Source: Frigoribacterium faeni (GTDB lineage Bacteria; Actinomycetota; Actinomycetes; Actinomycetales; Microbacteriaceae). Taken from it: a stretch of DNA of 64,000 bases. The position numbers and the translations under genes were made by a program. The first letter of the stretch is position 1. The number at the start of each line of letters is the position of its first letter. Below, one piece after another: positions 29,676 to 39,770 of the stretch. The stretch lies in contig NZ_JAAOYW010000001.1 of NCBI RefSeq assembly GCF_011761235.1, forward strand, positions 124,781 through 188,780. The letters run 5' to 3'. The notes under the pieces are model-generated. The model was not told where the DNA came from. It ran no database searches and saw nothing but the letters and a program-made list of their open reading frames with translations.

Positions 29676-31267
29676 CCATCACGATCGCCGCGAGCGGCGA
29701 CGCGGCCACGGCCGTCGAGACCGTCGTGCCCCAGCTGGTCAGCGACCTCGTCGCCTCCGGCATCACGGCGCAGAACCCCACGCTGTGGGGCCCGGACGCC
29801 GAGGAGGAGTCGGCCAAGCGGCTCGGCTGGACCGAGGCGGTCGTCGTCTCGACCCCCCTCCTCGACGAGATCGACGCGCTCCGCGAGGAGCTCGCCGCCA
29901 AGGGCGTCGACCACGTCGTCCTCGCCGGCATGGGCGGCTCGTCGCTCGCCCCCGAGGTCATCACCCGCACCTACGGCGTCGAGCTGACCGTGCTCGACGC
30001 GACGGAGCCGGGCCAGGTGCTCACCGCCCTGCACGACCGCCTCGAGCGCACCGTGCTCGTGGTGTCGTCGAAGTCGGGCTCGACCGTCGAGACCGCCAGC
30101 CAGCGGAAGACCTTCGAGAAGGCCTTCCGCGACGCGGGCATCGACCCCGTCGAGCGCATCGTCGTCGTCACCGACCCGGGCTCGCCCCTGGACGGCCAGG
30201 CGCGTGAGGCCGGCTACCGCGTCTTCAACGCCGACCCCAACATCGGCGGCCGCTACTCGGCCCTGTCGGCCTTCGGCCTCGTGCCGTCCGGCCTCGCCGG
30301 CGCCGACGTGCGCGAGCTGCTCGCCGAGGCCGACGCGGTCACGGTCGAGCTCTCGCAGGACAGCGCGGACAACCCCGGGCTCGTGCTCGGCGCCGTCCTC
30401 GCGGGCACCTCGCCCCTGCGCGACAAGATCGCCATCGTGGCCGACGGCACGCACATCATCGGGTTCCCCGACTGGGCCGAGCAGCTGATCGCCGAGTCGA
30501 CCGGCAAGCAGGGCCGGGGTCTCCTCCCCGTCGTGCTCGGCACGGACGCGCCGGAGATCAGCCTCGGACTGCACGACGTGCAGGTCGTCCGCCTGGTCGC
30601 CAACGCCGCCGAGACCCGTGAGGTCGCTCCCGGCGAGGTCGAGATCTCCGGGTCGCTCGGCGGCCAGATCATGGTGTGGGAGTACGCGGTCGCCGTGGCG
30701 GGCCGTCTGCTCGACATCAACCCGTTCGACCAGCCCGACGTCGAGTCGGCCAAGGTCGCCACGCGTGCGCTGCTCGACGACCGTCCGGCCCCGACTCCCC
30801 CGGCGTTCACCGCCGAGGGCGTCGAGGTCCGCCAGGTCGGCGGCGTCGAGCTCGGCGACTCGCTCGAGTCGGCCGTCTCGGCCCTGCTGTCGGCCCTGAC
30901 CGACGACGGCTACCTGTCGGTCCAGGCCTACGCCGACCGGGTCGCGTTCCCCCAGCTCGAGGAGATCCGCGACGTCCTCGCGGCGCGCACGCAGCGGCCC
31001 GTCACCTTCGGGTGGGGACCGCGGTTCCTGCACTCCACGGGTCAGTACCACAAGGGCGGTCCCGCCAACGGCGTGTTCCTGCAGATCACCCAGACGGCGT
31101 CCACCGACCTGGAGATCCCGGAGAGCCCGTTCACGTTCGGCCAGCTCGTCCAGGCGCAGGCCGCCGGAGACGCCGCCGTGCTGGCGGACCACGGCCGTCC
31201 GGTCCTGACGCTGACCGTGGCCGACGTCGCGGGCGTCCTGCCCGCGCTGCTCGCCGCGGTCCGCTGA
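29672..31267 (+). CDS. pgi: glucose-6-phosphate isomerase
   Basis: A 531-residue sugar isomerase interconverting glucose 6-phosphate and fructose 6-phosphate. The SIS domains have [13 protein letters not shown] and [14 protein letters not shown], and the catalytic region contains [19 protein letters not shown]. The C-terminal part has [19 protein letters not shown]. It belongs to the actinobacterial branch in which SIS motifs are spread over a protein related to transaldolase/isomerase fusions. The GTG start overlaps the tal stop by four bases. A 95-base gap then precedes zwf. Confidence 0.93.
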   Translation: MTITIAASGDAATAVETVVPQLVSDLVASGITAQNPTLWGPDAEEESAKRLGWTEAVVVSTPLLDEIDALREELAAKGVDHVVLAGMGGSSLAPEVITRTYGVELTVLDATEPGQVLTALHDRLERTVLVVSSKSGSTVETASQRKTFEKAFRDAGIDPVERIVVVTDPGSPLDGQAREAGYRVFNADPNIGGRYSALSAFGLVPSGLAGADVRELLAEADAVTVELSQDSADNPGLVLGAVLAGTSPLRDKIAIVADGTHIIGFPDWAEQLIAESTGKQGRGLLPVVLGTDAPEISLGLHDVQVVRLVANAAETREVAPGEVEISGSLGGQIMVWEYAVAVAGRLLDINPFDQPDVESAKVATRALLDDRPAPTPPAFTAEGVEVRQVGGVELGDSLESAVSALLSALTDDGYLSVQAYADRVAFPQLEEIRDVLAARTQRPVTFGWGPRFLHSTGQYHKGGPANGVFLQITQTASTDLEIPESPFTFGQLVQAQAAGDAAVLADHGRPVLTLTVADVAGVLPALLAAVR

Positions 31268-31362
31268 GCCGGAGGGGGTCGGCGTCCGAGAGGACGCCGG
31301 CCCCCTTCGCCGTGGTCGGGGAATCCCGACCGCACCGAGAACGACCCGAAGGAACAACCACG

Positions 31363-32898
31363 ATGCCTCCCGTCGAGATCACTCCGGAGCACAACCCGCT
31401 GCGCCTCCCCTCCGACCGACGCCTCAACCGCATCGCCGGACCGAGCGGCCTCATCATCTTCGGCGTGACCGGCGACCTGTCGCGCAAGAAGCTCATGCCC
31501 GCCGTGTACGACCTCGCTCACCGCGGTCTGCTCCCTCCCGGCTTCGCGCTCGTCGGCTTCGCCCGGCGCGAGTTCGAGGGCCAGGACTTCGAGCAGGTCG
31601 TCTACGAGGCCGTCAAGCAGCACGCCCGCACCCCCTTCGACGAGGACGTCTGGCGTCAGCTCAAGGAGGGGTTCCGCTTCGTGCAGGGCACCTTCGACGA
31701 TGCCGAGGCCTTCACCCGCCTCAAGGACACGATCGAGGAGCTGGACCGGGAGCGGGGCACGATGGGCAACCACGCCTTCTACCTGTCCATCCCGCCGAAG
31801 GCGTTCCCGATGGTGACCGAGCAGCTCCGCTCGAGCGGGCTCGCCGAGGAGAAGGACGGCGCGTGGCGACGCGTCGTCATCGAGAAGCCCTTCGGGAGCG
31901 ACCTGCGCACGGCCCGCGAGCTCAACGCCGTCGTCGAGAGCGTGTTCGAGCCCGACTCGGTGTTCCGCATCGACCACTACCTCGGCAAGGAGACGGTCCA
32001 GAACCTCCTGACGCTGCGCTTCGCCAACCAGATGTACGAGCCGCTCTGGAACAGCAACTACGTGGACCACGTGCAGATCACGATGGCCGAGGACATCGGC
32101 GTCGGCGGTCGCGCCGGCTACTACGACGGCATCGGAGCCGCTCGGGACGTCATCCAGAACCACCTCCTCCAGCTGCTGGCGCTGACCGCCATGGAGGAGC
32201 CCGTCACGTTCGCCGCCTCGCACCTGCGGGCCGAGAAGGAGAAGGTGCTCTCGGCCGTCCGCATCCCCGAGGACATCGCCGCCGGCACGGCCCGTGGCCA
32301 GTACTCCGGCGGCTGGCAGGGCGGGGAGAAGGTCCTCGGGTTCCTCGACGAGGAGGGCATGAACCCGCAGAGCGTCACCGAGACGTTCGCCGCGGTCAAG
32401 CTCGAGATCGCGACGCGACGCTGGGCGGGCGTGCCGTTCTACCTGCGCGCCGGCAAGCGCCTCGGGCGTCGGGTGACCGAGATCGCCGTCGTCTTCAAGC
32501 AGGTGCCGGAGAACATCTTCGGCACCCAGAGCTCCCTGGGCCAGAACGCCTTGGTGATCCGTGTGCAGCCCGACGAGGGCGTCACCCTGCGCTTCGGCTC
32601 GAAGGTGCCCGGCATCGGCACCCAGGTCCGCGACGTCACGATGGACTTCGGCTACGGGCACGCGTTCACCGAGGCCAGCCCCGAGGCCTACGAGCGTCTC
32701 ATCCTCGACGTCCTGCTCGGCGACCCGCCCCTCTTCCCGCGTCACGAGGAGGTCGAGCTGTCCTGGAAGATCCTCGACCCGATCGAGGAGTTCTGGGCCA
32801 CGCAGGGCCAGCCCGAGCAGTACCGCCCCGGGACCTGGGGCCCCCAGTCCGCCGATGAACTCATGGCCCGAGACGGCCGCACCTGGAGACGCCCGTGA
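31363..32898 (+). CDS. zwf: glucose-6-phosphate 1-dehydrogenase
   Basis: A 511-residue enzyme that oxidises glucose 6-phosphate to the 6-phosphogluconolactone with NADP+ or a related cofactor. The Rossmann motif is IFGVTGDLSRKKLMPAVYDL, and the substrate and catalytic motif is RIDHYLGKETVQNL. VPFYLRAGKRL follows in the C-terminal domain. GAAGGAAC precedes the ATG at 31363. It overlaps opcA by four bases (GTGA), and OpcA is its expected allosteric partner. Confidence 0.97.
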   Translation: MPPVEITPEHNPLRLPSDRRLNRIAGPSGLIIFGVTGDLSRKKLMPAVYDLAHRGLLPPGFALVGFARREFEGQDFEQVVYEAVKQHARTPFDEDVWRQLKEGFRFVQGTFDDAEAFTRLKDTIEELDRERGTMGNHAFYLSIPPKAFPMVTEQLRSSGLAEEKDGAWRRVVIEKPFGSDLRTARELNAVVESVFEPDSVFRIDHYLGKETVQNLLTLRFANQMYEPLWNSNYVDHVQITMAEDIGVGGRAGYYDGIGAARDVIQNHLLQLLALTAMEEPVTFAASHLRAEKEKVLSAVRIPEDIAAGTARGQYSGGWQGGEKVLGFLDEEGMNPQSVTETFAAVKLEIATRRWAGVPFYLRAGKRLGRRVTEIAVVFKQVPENIFGTQSSLGQNALVIRVQPDEGVTLRFGSKVPGIGTQVRDVTMDFGYGHAFTEASPEAYERLILDVLLGDPPLFPRHEEVELSWKILDPIEEFWATQGQPEQYRPGTWGPQSADELMARDGRTWRRP

Positions 32899-33842
32899 TC
32901 GTCGATCTGCCCGCCAGCACCATCAGCCGAGTCCAGAAGGCGCTCGTCACCATCCGCGAGGAGGGCGGCGCGGTCGCCCTCGGTCGCGTCCTCACCCTCG
33001 TCATCTCGACCCGGCACGGCGAGGAGGAGGAGGCCATCGAGGCGGCCAACGACGCCTCGCGCGAGCACCCCATGCGAGTCATCGTCGTCTCGACCGCCGA
33101 CGACGACCAGGCCGAGGAGGCGCGGCTCGACGCCCAGATCCGCGTCGGCGGCGACGCCGGCGCGAGCGAGGTCATCCTCCTCCGTGCCTACGGCGACACC
33201 GCGAGCGACGAGGAGGGCCTGGTCACGGGGCTGCTGCTGCCCGACGCCCCCGTCGTCGTCTGGTGGCCGGGGACGGCGCCGGAGGTCGTGGCCGAGTCGG
33301 CCCTGGGTCGCATCGCCCAGCGGCGCATCACCGACGCTGCGAGCCAGTCCGATCCCCGCCAGACCATCGTCGACCTCGCCGACACCTACCAGCCCGGCGA
33401 CACCGACTTCGCCTGGACGCGTCTGACCCTCTGGCGCACCCAGCTCGCCGCGGTGCTCGACCAGCCGCCGTACGAGCCCGTCACCGAGGTCCGCGTCGAC
33501 GGGGCGCCCGACTCGCCGTCGACCCTGCTCCTGGCCGCCTGGCTCAGGCTGCAGCTGCAGGTGCCCGTCGTCTACGAGCTGACGACGGGCGGCACGGGGT
33601 CGAGCGGCATCCACGGCGTCCGTCTCGTGCGCCCCTCGGGTCCCATCGTGCTCGAGCGTGCCGTCGTCGACGTGGCGACGCTGACCCAGCCCGACCAGCC
33701 GACGCACGACCTGTCGCTGCCACGCCGGTCGCTCCGGGACTGCCTCGCCGAGGAACTCCGTAGACTCGACCCCGACGACCTCTTCGGTGACGTCGTGAAG
33801 CACGGGGTTCGCCAGCTGGCCGAACCCGTCGAGAGCAACTAA
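32895..33842 (+). CDS. opcA: glucose-6-phosphate dehydrogenase assembly protein OpcA
   Basis: A 315-residue protein found in actinobacteria and cyanobacteria that promotes Zwf assembly and can tune its redox response. Family features are MIVDLPASTISRVQKALV, LRAYGDTASDEEGLVTGLLLPDAPVVVWWPG and the later DTDFAWTRLTLWRTQLAAVLD. Like other actinobacterial OpcA it has only one or two cysteines, so the cyanobacterial redox control is unlikely to apply. The GTG start is coupled to zwf. Confidence 0.95.
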   Translation: MIVDLPASTISRVQKALVTIREEGGAVALGRVLTLVISTRHGEEEEAIEAANDASREHPMRVIVVSTADDDQAEEARLDAQIRVGGDAGASEVILLRAYGDTASDEEGLVTGLLLPDAPVVVWWPGTAPEVVAESALGRIAQRRITDAASQSDPRQTIVDLADTYQPGDTDFAWTRLTLWRTQLAAVLDQPPYEPVTEVRVDGAPDSPSTLLLAAWLRLQLQVPVVYELTTGGTGSSGIHGVRLVRPSGPIVLERAVVDVATLTQPDQPTHDLSLPRRSLRDCLAEELRRLDPDDLFGDVVKHGVRQLAEPVESN

Positions 33843-33856
33843 GGCAGACTGAGACA

Positions 33857-34627
33857 GTGAGCAACGAACGCCGGGTGCTGGTGCACCCCGACAAGGAATC
33901 GCTGGGCGCCTCGGTCGCCGCGCGCTTCATCACCAAGATCATCGACGTGCTCGAAGAGCAGAACTACGCGTCCGTCGTCGTCAGCGGGGGCTCCGTGAGC
34001 ACCGTCGTGCTGGCGGCGATCAACGCCTCGCCGGCCCGCGACAGCGTCGACTGGTCGAAGGTCTCGTTCTGGTGGGCCGACGAGCGGTGGGTCGAGGCCG
34101 GTCACGCCGATCGCAACGACCGTCAGGCCGGGCTCGACCTGCTGTCGCACATCGGGGTCGACCCGCAGAACGTGCACCGGTTCGGCGCCGTGGGCGAGTT
34201 CGACGACGTCGAGGCGGCCGCCGTCTCCTACCGTGCCGAGCTCCTCGAGCACGCCCAGGGCGACGACGAGGCTCCCCGCTTCGACATCACCCTGCTCGGC
34301 GTCGGTCCCGACGGCCACGTGGCCTCGCTCTTCCCCGACGCCCCGCAGGTCCGCATGAGCGGCCCCACCGTCCTGACGGTGGACGACTCCCCCAAGCCGC
34401 CGCCCGTGCGCCTCACCCTGAGCCTGCCCGTCATCAACAACTCGCAGCGGGTCTGGATGATCCTCGCGGGTGCGGAGAAGGCCTCCTCCCTCGGGCTCGC
34501 CCTCGCCGGCGCCGGCGCCGACCAGGTGCCCGTGGCCGGGGTCAAGGGCCGCAAGCGGACCGTCTTCTTCGTCGATCGCGACGCCGCCGCCGAGGTGCCC
34601 GAGAACCTGATCGCCTCGACCTACTGA
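33857..34627 (+). CDS. pgl: 6-phosphogluconolactonase
   Basis: A 256-residue lactonase (NagB-like fold) hydrolysing 6-phosphogluconolactone. SGGSVSTVVLAAI lies near residue 34, VSFWWADERWV near 70 and LLGVGPDGHVASLFP near 150. A GTG start at 33857 follows the opcA stop by 14 bases. It is the last gene of the operon, followed by a 15-base-pair hairpin. The gnd gene, which makes ribulose 5-phosphate, is not in this window. Confidence 0.95.
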   Translation: MSNERRVLVHPDKESLGASVAARFITKIIDVLEEQNYASVVVSGGSVSTVVLAAINASPARDSVDWSKVSFWWADERWVEAGHADRNDRQAGLDLLSHIGVDPQNVHRFGAVGEFDDVEAAAVSYRAELLEHAQGDDEAPRFDITLLGVGPDGHVASLFPDAPQVRMSGPTVLTVDDSPKPPPVRLTLSLPVINNSQRVWMILAGAEKASSLGLALAGAGADQVPVAGVKGRKRTVFFVDRDAAAEVPENLIASTY

Positions 34628-34659
34628 GCCCGTGGGCGTCGACTCCTGACGCACGGACG

Positions 34660-34694
34660 AGAGAAGCCCCGCAGCAGTGCTGCGGGGCTTCTCT
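34660..34694 (+). terminator. hairpin terminator after pgl
   Basis: A perfect 15-base-pair stem (34660-34674 with 34680-34694) with loop CAGTG. It also faces the convergent rbpA gene. Only GGTG follows, with no T-run. Confidence 0.85.
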
Positions 34695-34739
34695 GGTGCG
34701 GGGGCCGGTCGAGGCCGGCTCAGCCGTGACGCGGGGGTG

Positions 34740-35096
34740 CTACGCCTTGCCGCGCCGGACGCGCAGCTGCTGCAACGCCTCTTCGAGGAGCTGTGCCGCC
34801 TCCTCTTCGGAGCGACGCTCCTTCACGTAGGCGAGGTGCGTCTTGTAGGGCTCGAGCTTGGCGACGGTCGGCGGGTTGGCCTTGTCGCGACCGGCGGGCA
34901 GGCCGCTGGACGGCGAGTCGACGGTCTCGGGGATCTCTTCGTCGGGCACGTTGGCCGCGAAGTGGCGGACGACCTCGTTGCCGAGGGCGTCCCAGTACGA
35001 GATGGTCACGCGCTCGGCGTGGTACCCGCGGTCCTGCTCGCCCATCGGGCCGGCACCGACGCGGGAACCGCGGATGGCGCTGCCTCCCGAGGCCAT
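34740..35096 (-). CDS. rbpA: RNA polymerase-binding protein RbpA
   Basis: A 118-residue actinobacterial transcription factor that binds the principal sigma factor and RNA polymerase and helps open promoters. The N-terminal tail begins MASGGSAIRGSRVGAGPM, a small beta domain follows (about 38-65), then the sigma-interaction part has KLEPYKTHLAYVKERRSEEEAAQLLEEALQ. There are no cysteines, so the zinc site of Streptomyces RbpA is absent. It starts with the A of the secG stop (TGATG overlap). Confidence 0.9.
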   Translation of the reverse strand: MASGGSAIRGSRVGAGPMGEQDRGYHAERVTISYWDALGNEVVRHFAANVPDEEIPETVDSPSSGLPAGRDKANPPTVAKLEPYKTHLAYVKERRSEEEAAQLLEEALQQLRVRRGKA

Positions 35097-35347
35097 CAGC
35101 TGACCGCCGAGAACTTGGTGATGAGGCCGAGGACCACGATGCACGTGATCCAGACCAGCCCGAGGAACACGGTGATGCGGTTCAGGTTGCGCTCGGCGAC
35201 CCCGGACGCGCCCAGGTTGCTGGTCACACCGCCGCCGAACATGTCGGACAGACCGCCGCCGCGACCGCGGTGCAGGAGTATGAGGAGGGTCAGCAGGAGG
35301 CTCGTGATGCCGAGCAGCACCTGCAGGATGACCTGCAGAATTTCCAA
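35096..35347 (-). CDS. secG: preprotein translocase subunit SecG
   Basis: An 83-residue membrane protein with two hydrophobic segments (about 3-23 and 55-76) and a Gly-rich loop (HRGRGGGLSDMFGGG) between them. It stabilises the SecYEG channel. It starts with TTG at 35345-35347, the only start that gives a full first helix, with GAAAGGTCC upstream. TATACT (35381-35386, minus strand) is its likely -10, placed just after the tpiA terminator. It is coupled to rbpA. Confidence 0.9.
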   Translation of the reverse strand: MEILQVILQVLLGITSLLLTLLILLHRGRGGGLSDMFGGGVTSNLGASGVAERNLNRITVFLGLVWITCIVVLGLITKFSAVS

Positions 35348-35380
35348 GGGGGACCTTTCGATGCGGTGAGACCGTTGACG

Positions 35381-35386
35381 AGTATA
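35381..35386 (-). promoter_or_regulatory. -10 box of secG-rbpA
   Basis: TATACT on the minus strand, about 35 bases before the TTG start of secG and just downstream of the tpiA terminator. No good -35 is seen. Confidence 0.5.
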
Positions 35387-35400
35387 ACTGCCGGACGCGC

Positions 35401-35440
35401 CGACGGGTCCCTCACCCGCGGTGGAGGGAGGGACCCGTCG
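35401..35440 (-). terminator. hairpin terminator after tpiA
   Basis: A perfect 13-base-pair stem (35401-35413 with 35428-35440) and a 14-base loop. It separates gap-pgk-tpiA from secG-rbpA. Confidence 0.75.
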
Positions 35441-35451
35441 GACAGGCGGCG

Positions 35452-36240
35452 TCAGACGCCGACGTGGGACTCGAAGCGCACGATGCTGGCGAACTCGTCG
35501 ACGTCGAGGCTCGCGCCGCCGACGAGCGCGCCGTCGACGTTCGGCTCGCGCATGAACGACGCGATGTTGGACGACTTGACCGAACCGCCGTAGAGGATGC
35601 GGGTCGCGGCCGCCCGGTCGGCCCCGACGATCTCGACGAGCGCCTCGCGGAGAGCGGCACAGACCTGCTCGGCCTGGTCGGCCGTCGCGGCCTTGCCGGA
35701 GCCGATGGCCCAGACGGGCTCGTACGCGACGACGATCTCGGCCGTGGCCGGGACGTCGGCGAGGGAGGCGCGGAGCTGGGCGACGGGGACGGCGCTCGGA
35801 CCGTGCGTCTCCAGGTCGTCGGCCGTCTCGCCGACGCAGATCACGGGGACGAGGCCGTGGCGGTGGGCCGCCGCCACCTTGCTCGCGACGACGGAGTCGT
35901 CCTCGGCGTGCAGGGTGCGGCGCTCGGAGTGGCCGACGAGGACGTAGCGGACGTCGAGCTTCGCGAGCGACGCTCCGGAGACCTCGCCGGTGTACGCGCC
36001 GGAGTCGTGCGCCGACAGGTCCTGGGCGCCGAGCACGAGCGAGAGGCCGTCGGCGTCGAGCAGCGTCTGCACGCTGCGGAGGTCGGTGAAGGGCGGGAAG
36101 ACCGCCGCCTCGACGGACGAGTGGTCGTGCTTCGCGTCCTTGAGGCTCCAGGCGAGCTTCTGCACGAAGGCGATCGCCTGCAGGTGGTCGAGGTTCATCT
36201 TCCAGTTGCCGGCGATGAGGGGCGTGCGTGTGGTCACCAT
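35452..36240 (-). CDS. tpiA: triose-phosphate isomerase
   Basis: A 262-residue (beta/alpha)8 enzyme interconverting dihydroxyacetone phosphate and glyceraldehyde 3-phosphate. The N-terminus has IAGNWKMN with the substrate Lys. The catalytic His is in VLVGHSERR, and the catalytic Glu is in AYEPVWAIGSGKAAT with loop 6. GALVGGASLD binds the phosphate. An ATG at 36240 gives 262 residues. A GTG one codon later (36237) would overlap the pgk stop as GTGA; both fit. Confidence 0.97.
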   Translation of the reverse strand: MVTTRTPLIAGNWKMNLDHLQAIAFVQKLAWSLKDAKHDHSSVEAAVFPPFTDLRSVQTLLDADGLSLVLGAQDLSAHDSGAYTGEVSGASLAKLDVRYVLVGHSERRTLHAEDDSVVASKVAAAHRHGLVPVICVGETADDLETHGPSAVPVAQLRASLADVPATAEIVVAYEPVWAIGSGKAATADQAEQVCAALREALVEIVGADRAAATRILYGGSVKSSNIASFMREPNVDGALVGGASLDVDEFASIVRFESHVGV

Positions 36241-37445
36241 CCGAGGACCTCCAGTCCGGGGAGTCGTTTGCCCTCGAGGAACTCGAGGCTGGCTCCACCA
36301 CCGGTGGAGATGTGGCCGAACTGGTCGTCGTCGAAGCCGAGGGCACGGACGGCCGCGGCCGAGTCCCCTCCCCCGACGACGCCCAGTCCGTCGACGCGCG
36401 TCAGCGCGTCGGCGACCGTCTTCGTGCCGTGGGCGAAGGCGTCGAACTCGAAGACCCCCATGGGCCCGTTCCAGAAGACCGTCTTCGACGCCGCGACGAT
36501 CTCGGCGAAGCGCGCCGCGGTGTCCGGGCCGATGTCGAGGCCGATGGCGCCCTCGCCGAGGTCGGACGTCTCGATGCCGTCGGCGGGGACGACGGCGTGG
36601 TCGGCGTCCGCGGAGAAGGCCGAGGCGACGACGACGTCGGTGGGCAGCACGATCTGGACCCCCCGGTCGGCGGCGTCGGCGAGGTACCCCTGCACCCGCT
36701 CGATCTGGTCCTTCTCGAGGAGGCTGCCCCCGACGGCGTGGCCCTGCGCGGCGAGGAACGTGAAGAGCATCCCGCCGCCGACGAGCAGCGAGTCGACGCG
36801 CGGCAGCAGGTGCTCGATGACCCCGAGCTTGTCGGACACCTTCGAGCCGCCGAGCACCACGGTGTACGGACGCTCGGGCGTCTCGGTGAGCTTCTCGAGG
36901 ACGGCGAGCTCGGACTCGATCAGCGAGCCCGCGGCGCTCGGCAGCAGCTGCGGCAGCTCGTAGACGCTGGCCTGCTCCCGGTGGACGACGCCGAAGCCGT
37001 CGGAGACGAACAGGTCACCGTGGGCGGCGAGCTGCTCGGCGAACGCACGTCGCTCGTCCGCGTCCTTCGAGGTCTCGGCCGGGCTGAAGCGGAGGTTCTC
37101 GAGGACGACCACCTGTCCGTCGGCCAGGCCGGCCACCGCCTCCTCGGCCTCGTCGCCGACCGTCGACGGGAGGAACGAGACGTCGGCGTCGAGCAGCTCG
37201 CCGAGGCGCTCGGCGACGGGGCGGAGGCTGTACTCGGCCACGGGCTCGCCGTCGGGTCGCCCGAGGTGCGAGACGACCACGACGCGGGCGCCGTCGGCCA
37301 CGAGGGACTGCAGGGTGCCGACGGAGGCGCGGACGCGGCCGTCGTCGGTGATCACGCCGTCCTTGAGCGGGACGTTGAGGTCGCACCGGACGATCACGCG
37401 CTTGCCCGACGTCGAGCCGAGGGACTCGAGGGTTCGGAGGGTCAT
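36234..37445 (-). CDS. pgk: phosphoglycerate kinase
   Basis: A 403-residue glycolytic kinase making ATP from 1,3-bisphosphoglycerate. The N-terminal substrate domain has VIVRCDLNVPLKDG and HLGRPDGE. The C-terminal nucleotide domain has GGSKVSDKLGV, the hinge TVFWNGPMGVFE and VVGGGDSAAAV. The ATG at 37445 is preferred to an ATG three codons earlier because AGAGAA lies at the proper distance. An intercistronic hairpin sits between gap and pgk. It overlaps tpiA at its 3' end. Confidence 0.96.
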   Translation of the reverse strand: MTLRTLESLGSTSGKRVIVRCDLNVPLKDGVITDDGRVRASVGTLQSLVADGARVVVVSHLGRPDGEPVAEYSLRPVAERLGELLDADVSFLPSTVGDEAEEAVAGLADGQVVVLENLRFSPAETSKDADERRAFAEQLAAHGDLFVSDGFGVVHREQASVYELPQLLPSAAGSLIESELAVLEKLTETPERPYTVVLGGSKVSDKLGVIEHLLPRVDSLLVGGGMLFTFLAAQGHAVGGSLLEKDQIERVQGYLADAADRGVQIVLPTDVVVASAFSADADHAVVPADGIETSDLGEGAIGLDIGPDTAARFAEIVAASKTVFWNGPMGVFEFDAFAHGTKTVADALTRVDGLGVVGGGDSAAAVRALGFDDDQFGHISTGGGASLEFLEGKRLPGLEVLGW

Positions 37446-37483
37446 GGCACTCATTTCTCTGGGGAGGGTCGTTGCAGTGACGA

Positions 37484-37516
37484 GGAGGCGGCCAGGCCGA
37501 GGGCCTGACCGCCTCC
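37484..37516 (-). terminator. intercistronic hairpin between gap and pgk
   Basis: A 15-base-pair stem (37484-37498 with 37502-37516), loop GAG, whose single mismatch is a G-U pair on the minus-strand RNA. It lies in the 94-base gap between the gap stop and the pgk start. It could be a partial terminator or an RNA-stabilising or processing site. Confidence 0.6.
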
Positions 37517-37539
37517 GGGGTCGATCGTGGTGCCGGTGC

Positions 37540-38559
<1,020 letters not shown>

Positions 38560-38704
38560 TCAGGCGTCGCGGGGACGCGTGGAGGGGGCGGGCGACCAGG
38601 CCCGTGGCGCTCGATCCGGCCAGGGCGACCGGGCTTCGAGTCCGTCTACGACAGTACCAGCCGACCGCCTGGGTGACGCGGGTCCGCTCCCGCCGTGCGC
38701 GAGC

Positions 38705-39685
38705 TCAGTCGAGGTCGAGGTCGGACGGCAGGCTCGCCTCGGTGCCCGGCAGGCCGAGGTCGGACGCCTTCTTGTCGGCCATGGCGAGGAGGCGGCGGAT
38801 GCGGCCGGCCACGGCGTCCTTCGTCATGGGCGGGTCGGCGTGGTGCCCGAGCTCGTCCAGGCTCGCGTCGCGGTGCGCGAGCCGGAGGTCGCCGGCGTAC
38901 TTGAGGTGGTCGGGGATGTCGTCCCCGAGGAGCTCCATGGCGCGTTCGACCCGGGCGCACGCTGCGACCGCGGCCTGGGCGCTGCGGCGCAGGTTGGCGT
39001 CGTCGAAGTTGACGAGGCGGTTCGCGGTGGCCCGCACCTCGCGGCGCTGGCGCATCTCCTCCCACTCGCTCACGCTCTTGTGGGCGCCCATGACGGTCAG
39101 CATCGCGCTGATGGCCTCGCCCTCGCGGACGAGGACGCGGTGCACGCCGCGGACCTCGCGGGCCTTCGCCGAGATGCCGAGGCGGCCGGCGGCGCCGACG
39201 AGGGCCATGGCGGACTCGTTGCCCGGGCAGACCACCTCGAGCGAGGCGGACCGACCGGGGTCGGTCAAGGTGCCCTGGGCGAGGAAGGCGCCCCGCCAGA
39301 TGGCGGCGAGGTCTTCTCGGGAGCCCGTCGTCAGCCGGTTGGGCAGGCCGCGGACCGGTCGGCGCCGCGCGTCCATGAGACCCGTCTGCCGGGCCAGGGT
39401 CTCGCCGGCCTCGTGCACCCGCACGAGGTACTGGGCCGTGCGGCGCGTGCCCGAGGCCGACACCATCGAGACGTCGCTGCGGGCGCCGTACAGCTCGGCG
39501 AGGTCCTTGCGGACGCGCCGGGCGATGACCGGGCTGTCGAGCTCGGCCTCGACCGCGATGCGCCCCGAGATGACGTGCAGACCGCCCGCGAAGCGCAGGA
39601 TGGTCGCCACCTCGGCGGCCCGGACCGTCGTCCTGCTCACCTCGACGCGAGCGAGTTCTTCTTTGACGTCGGCCGTCTGTGCCAC
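38705..39685 (-). CDS. whiA: DNA-binding protein WhiA
   Basis: A 326-residue regulator with a LAGLIDADG-like N-terminal domain and a C-terminal helix-turn-helix (about 230-315, [15 protein letters not shown] then [34 protein letters not shown]). It controls sporulation in Streptomyces and cell-division genes more widely. The GTG at 39685 fits AAAGAGGAA upstream and the family length of ~325. It lies directly after rapZ; the usual intervening yvcK gene is absent. In unicellular relatives it probably affects division. Confidence 0.92.
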   Translation of the reverse strand: MAQTADVKEELARVEVSRTTVRAAEVATILRFAGGLHVISGRIAVEAELDSPVIARRVRKDLAELYGARSDVSMVSASGTRRTAQYLVRVHEAGETLARQTGLMDARRRPVRGLPNRLTTGSREDLAAIWRGAFLAQGTLTDPGRSASLEVVCPGNESAMALVGAAGRLGISAKAREVRGVHRVLVREGEAISAMLTVMGAHKSVSEWEEMRQRREVRATANRLVNFDDANLRRSAQAAVAACARVERAMELLGDDIPDHLKYAGDLRLAHRDASLDELGHHADPPMTKDAVAGRIRRLLAMADKKASDLGLPGTEASLPSDLDLD

Positions 39686-39770
39686 TGGTCGTTCCTCTTT
39701 CATCAGTCGTTGTCGGGCGTGCGGGACGAGGCCCCGCTCAGCCGGAGGGCGCACCCGTGCGACGGCCGGA

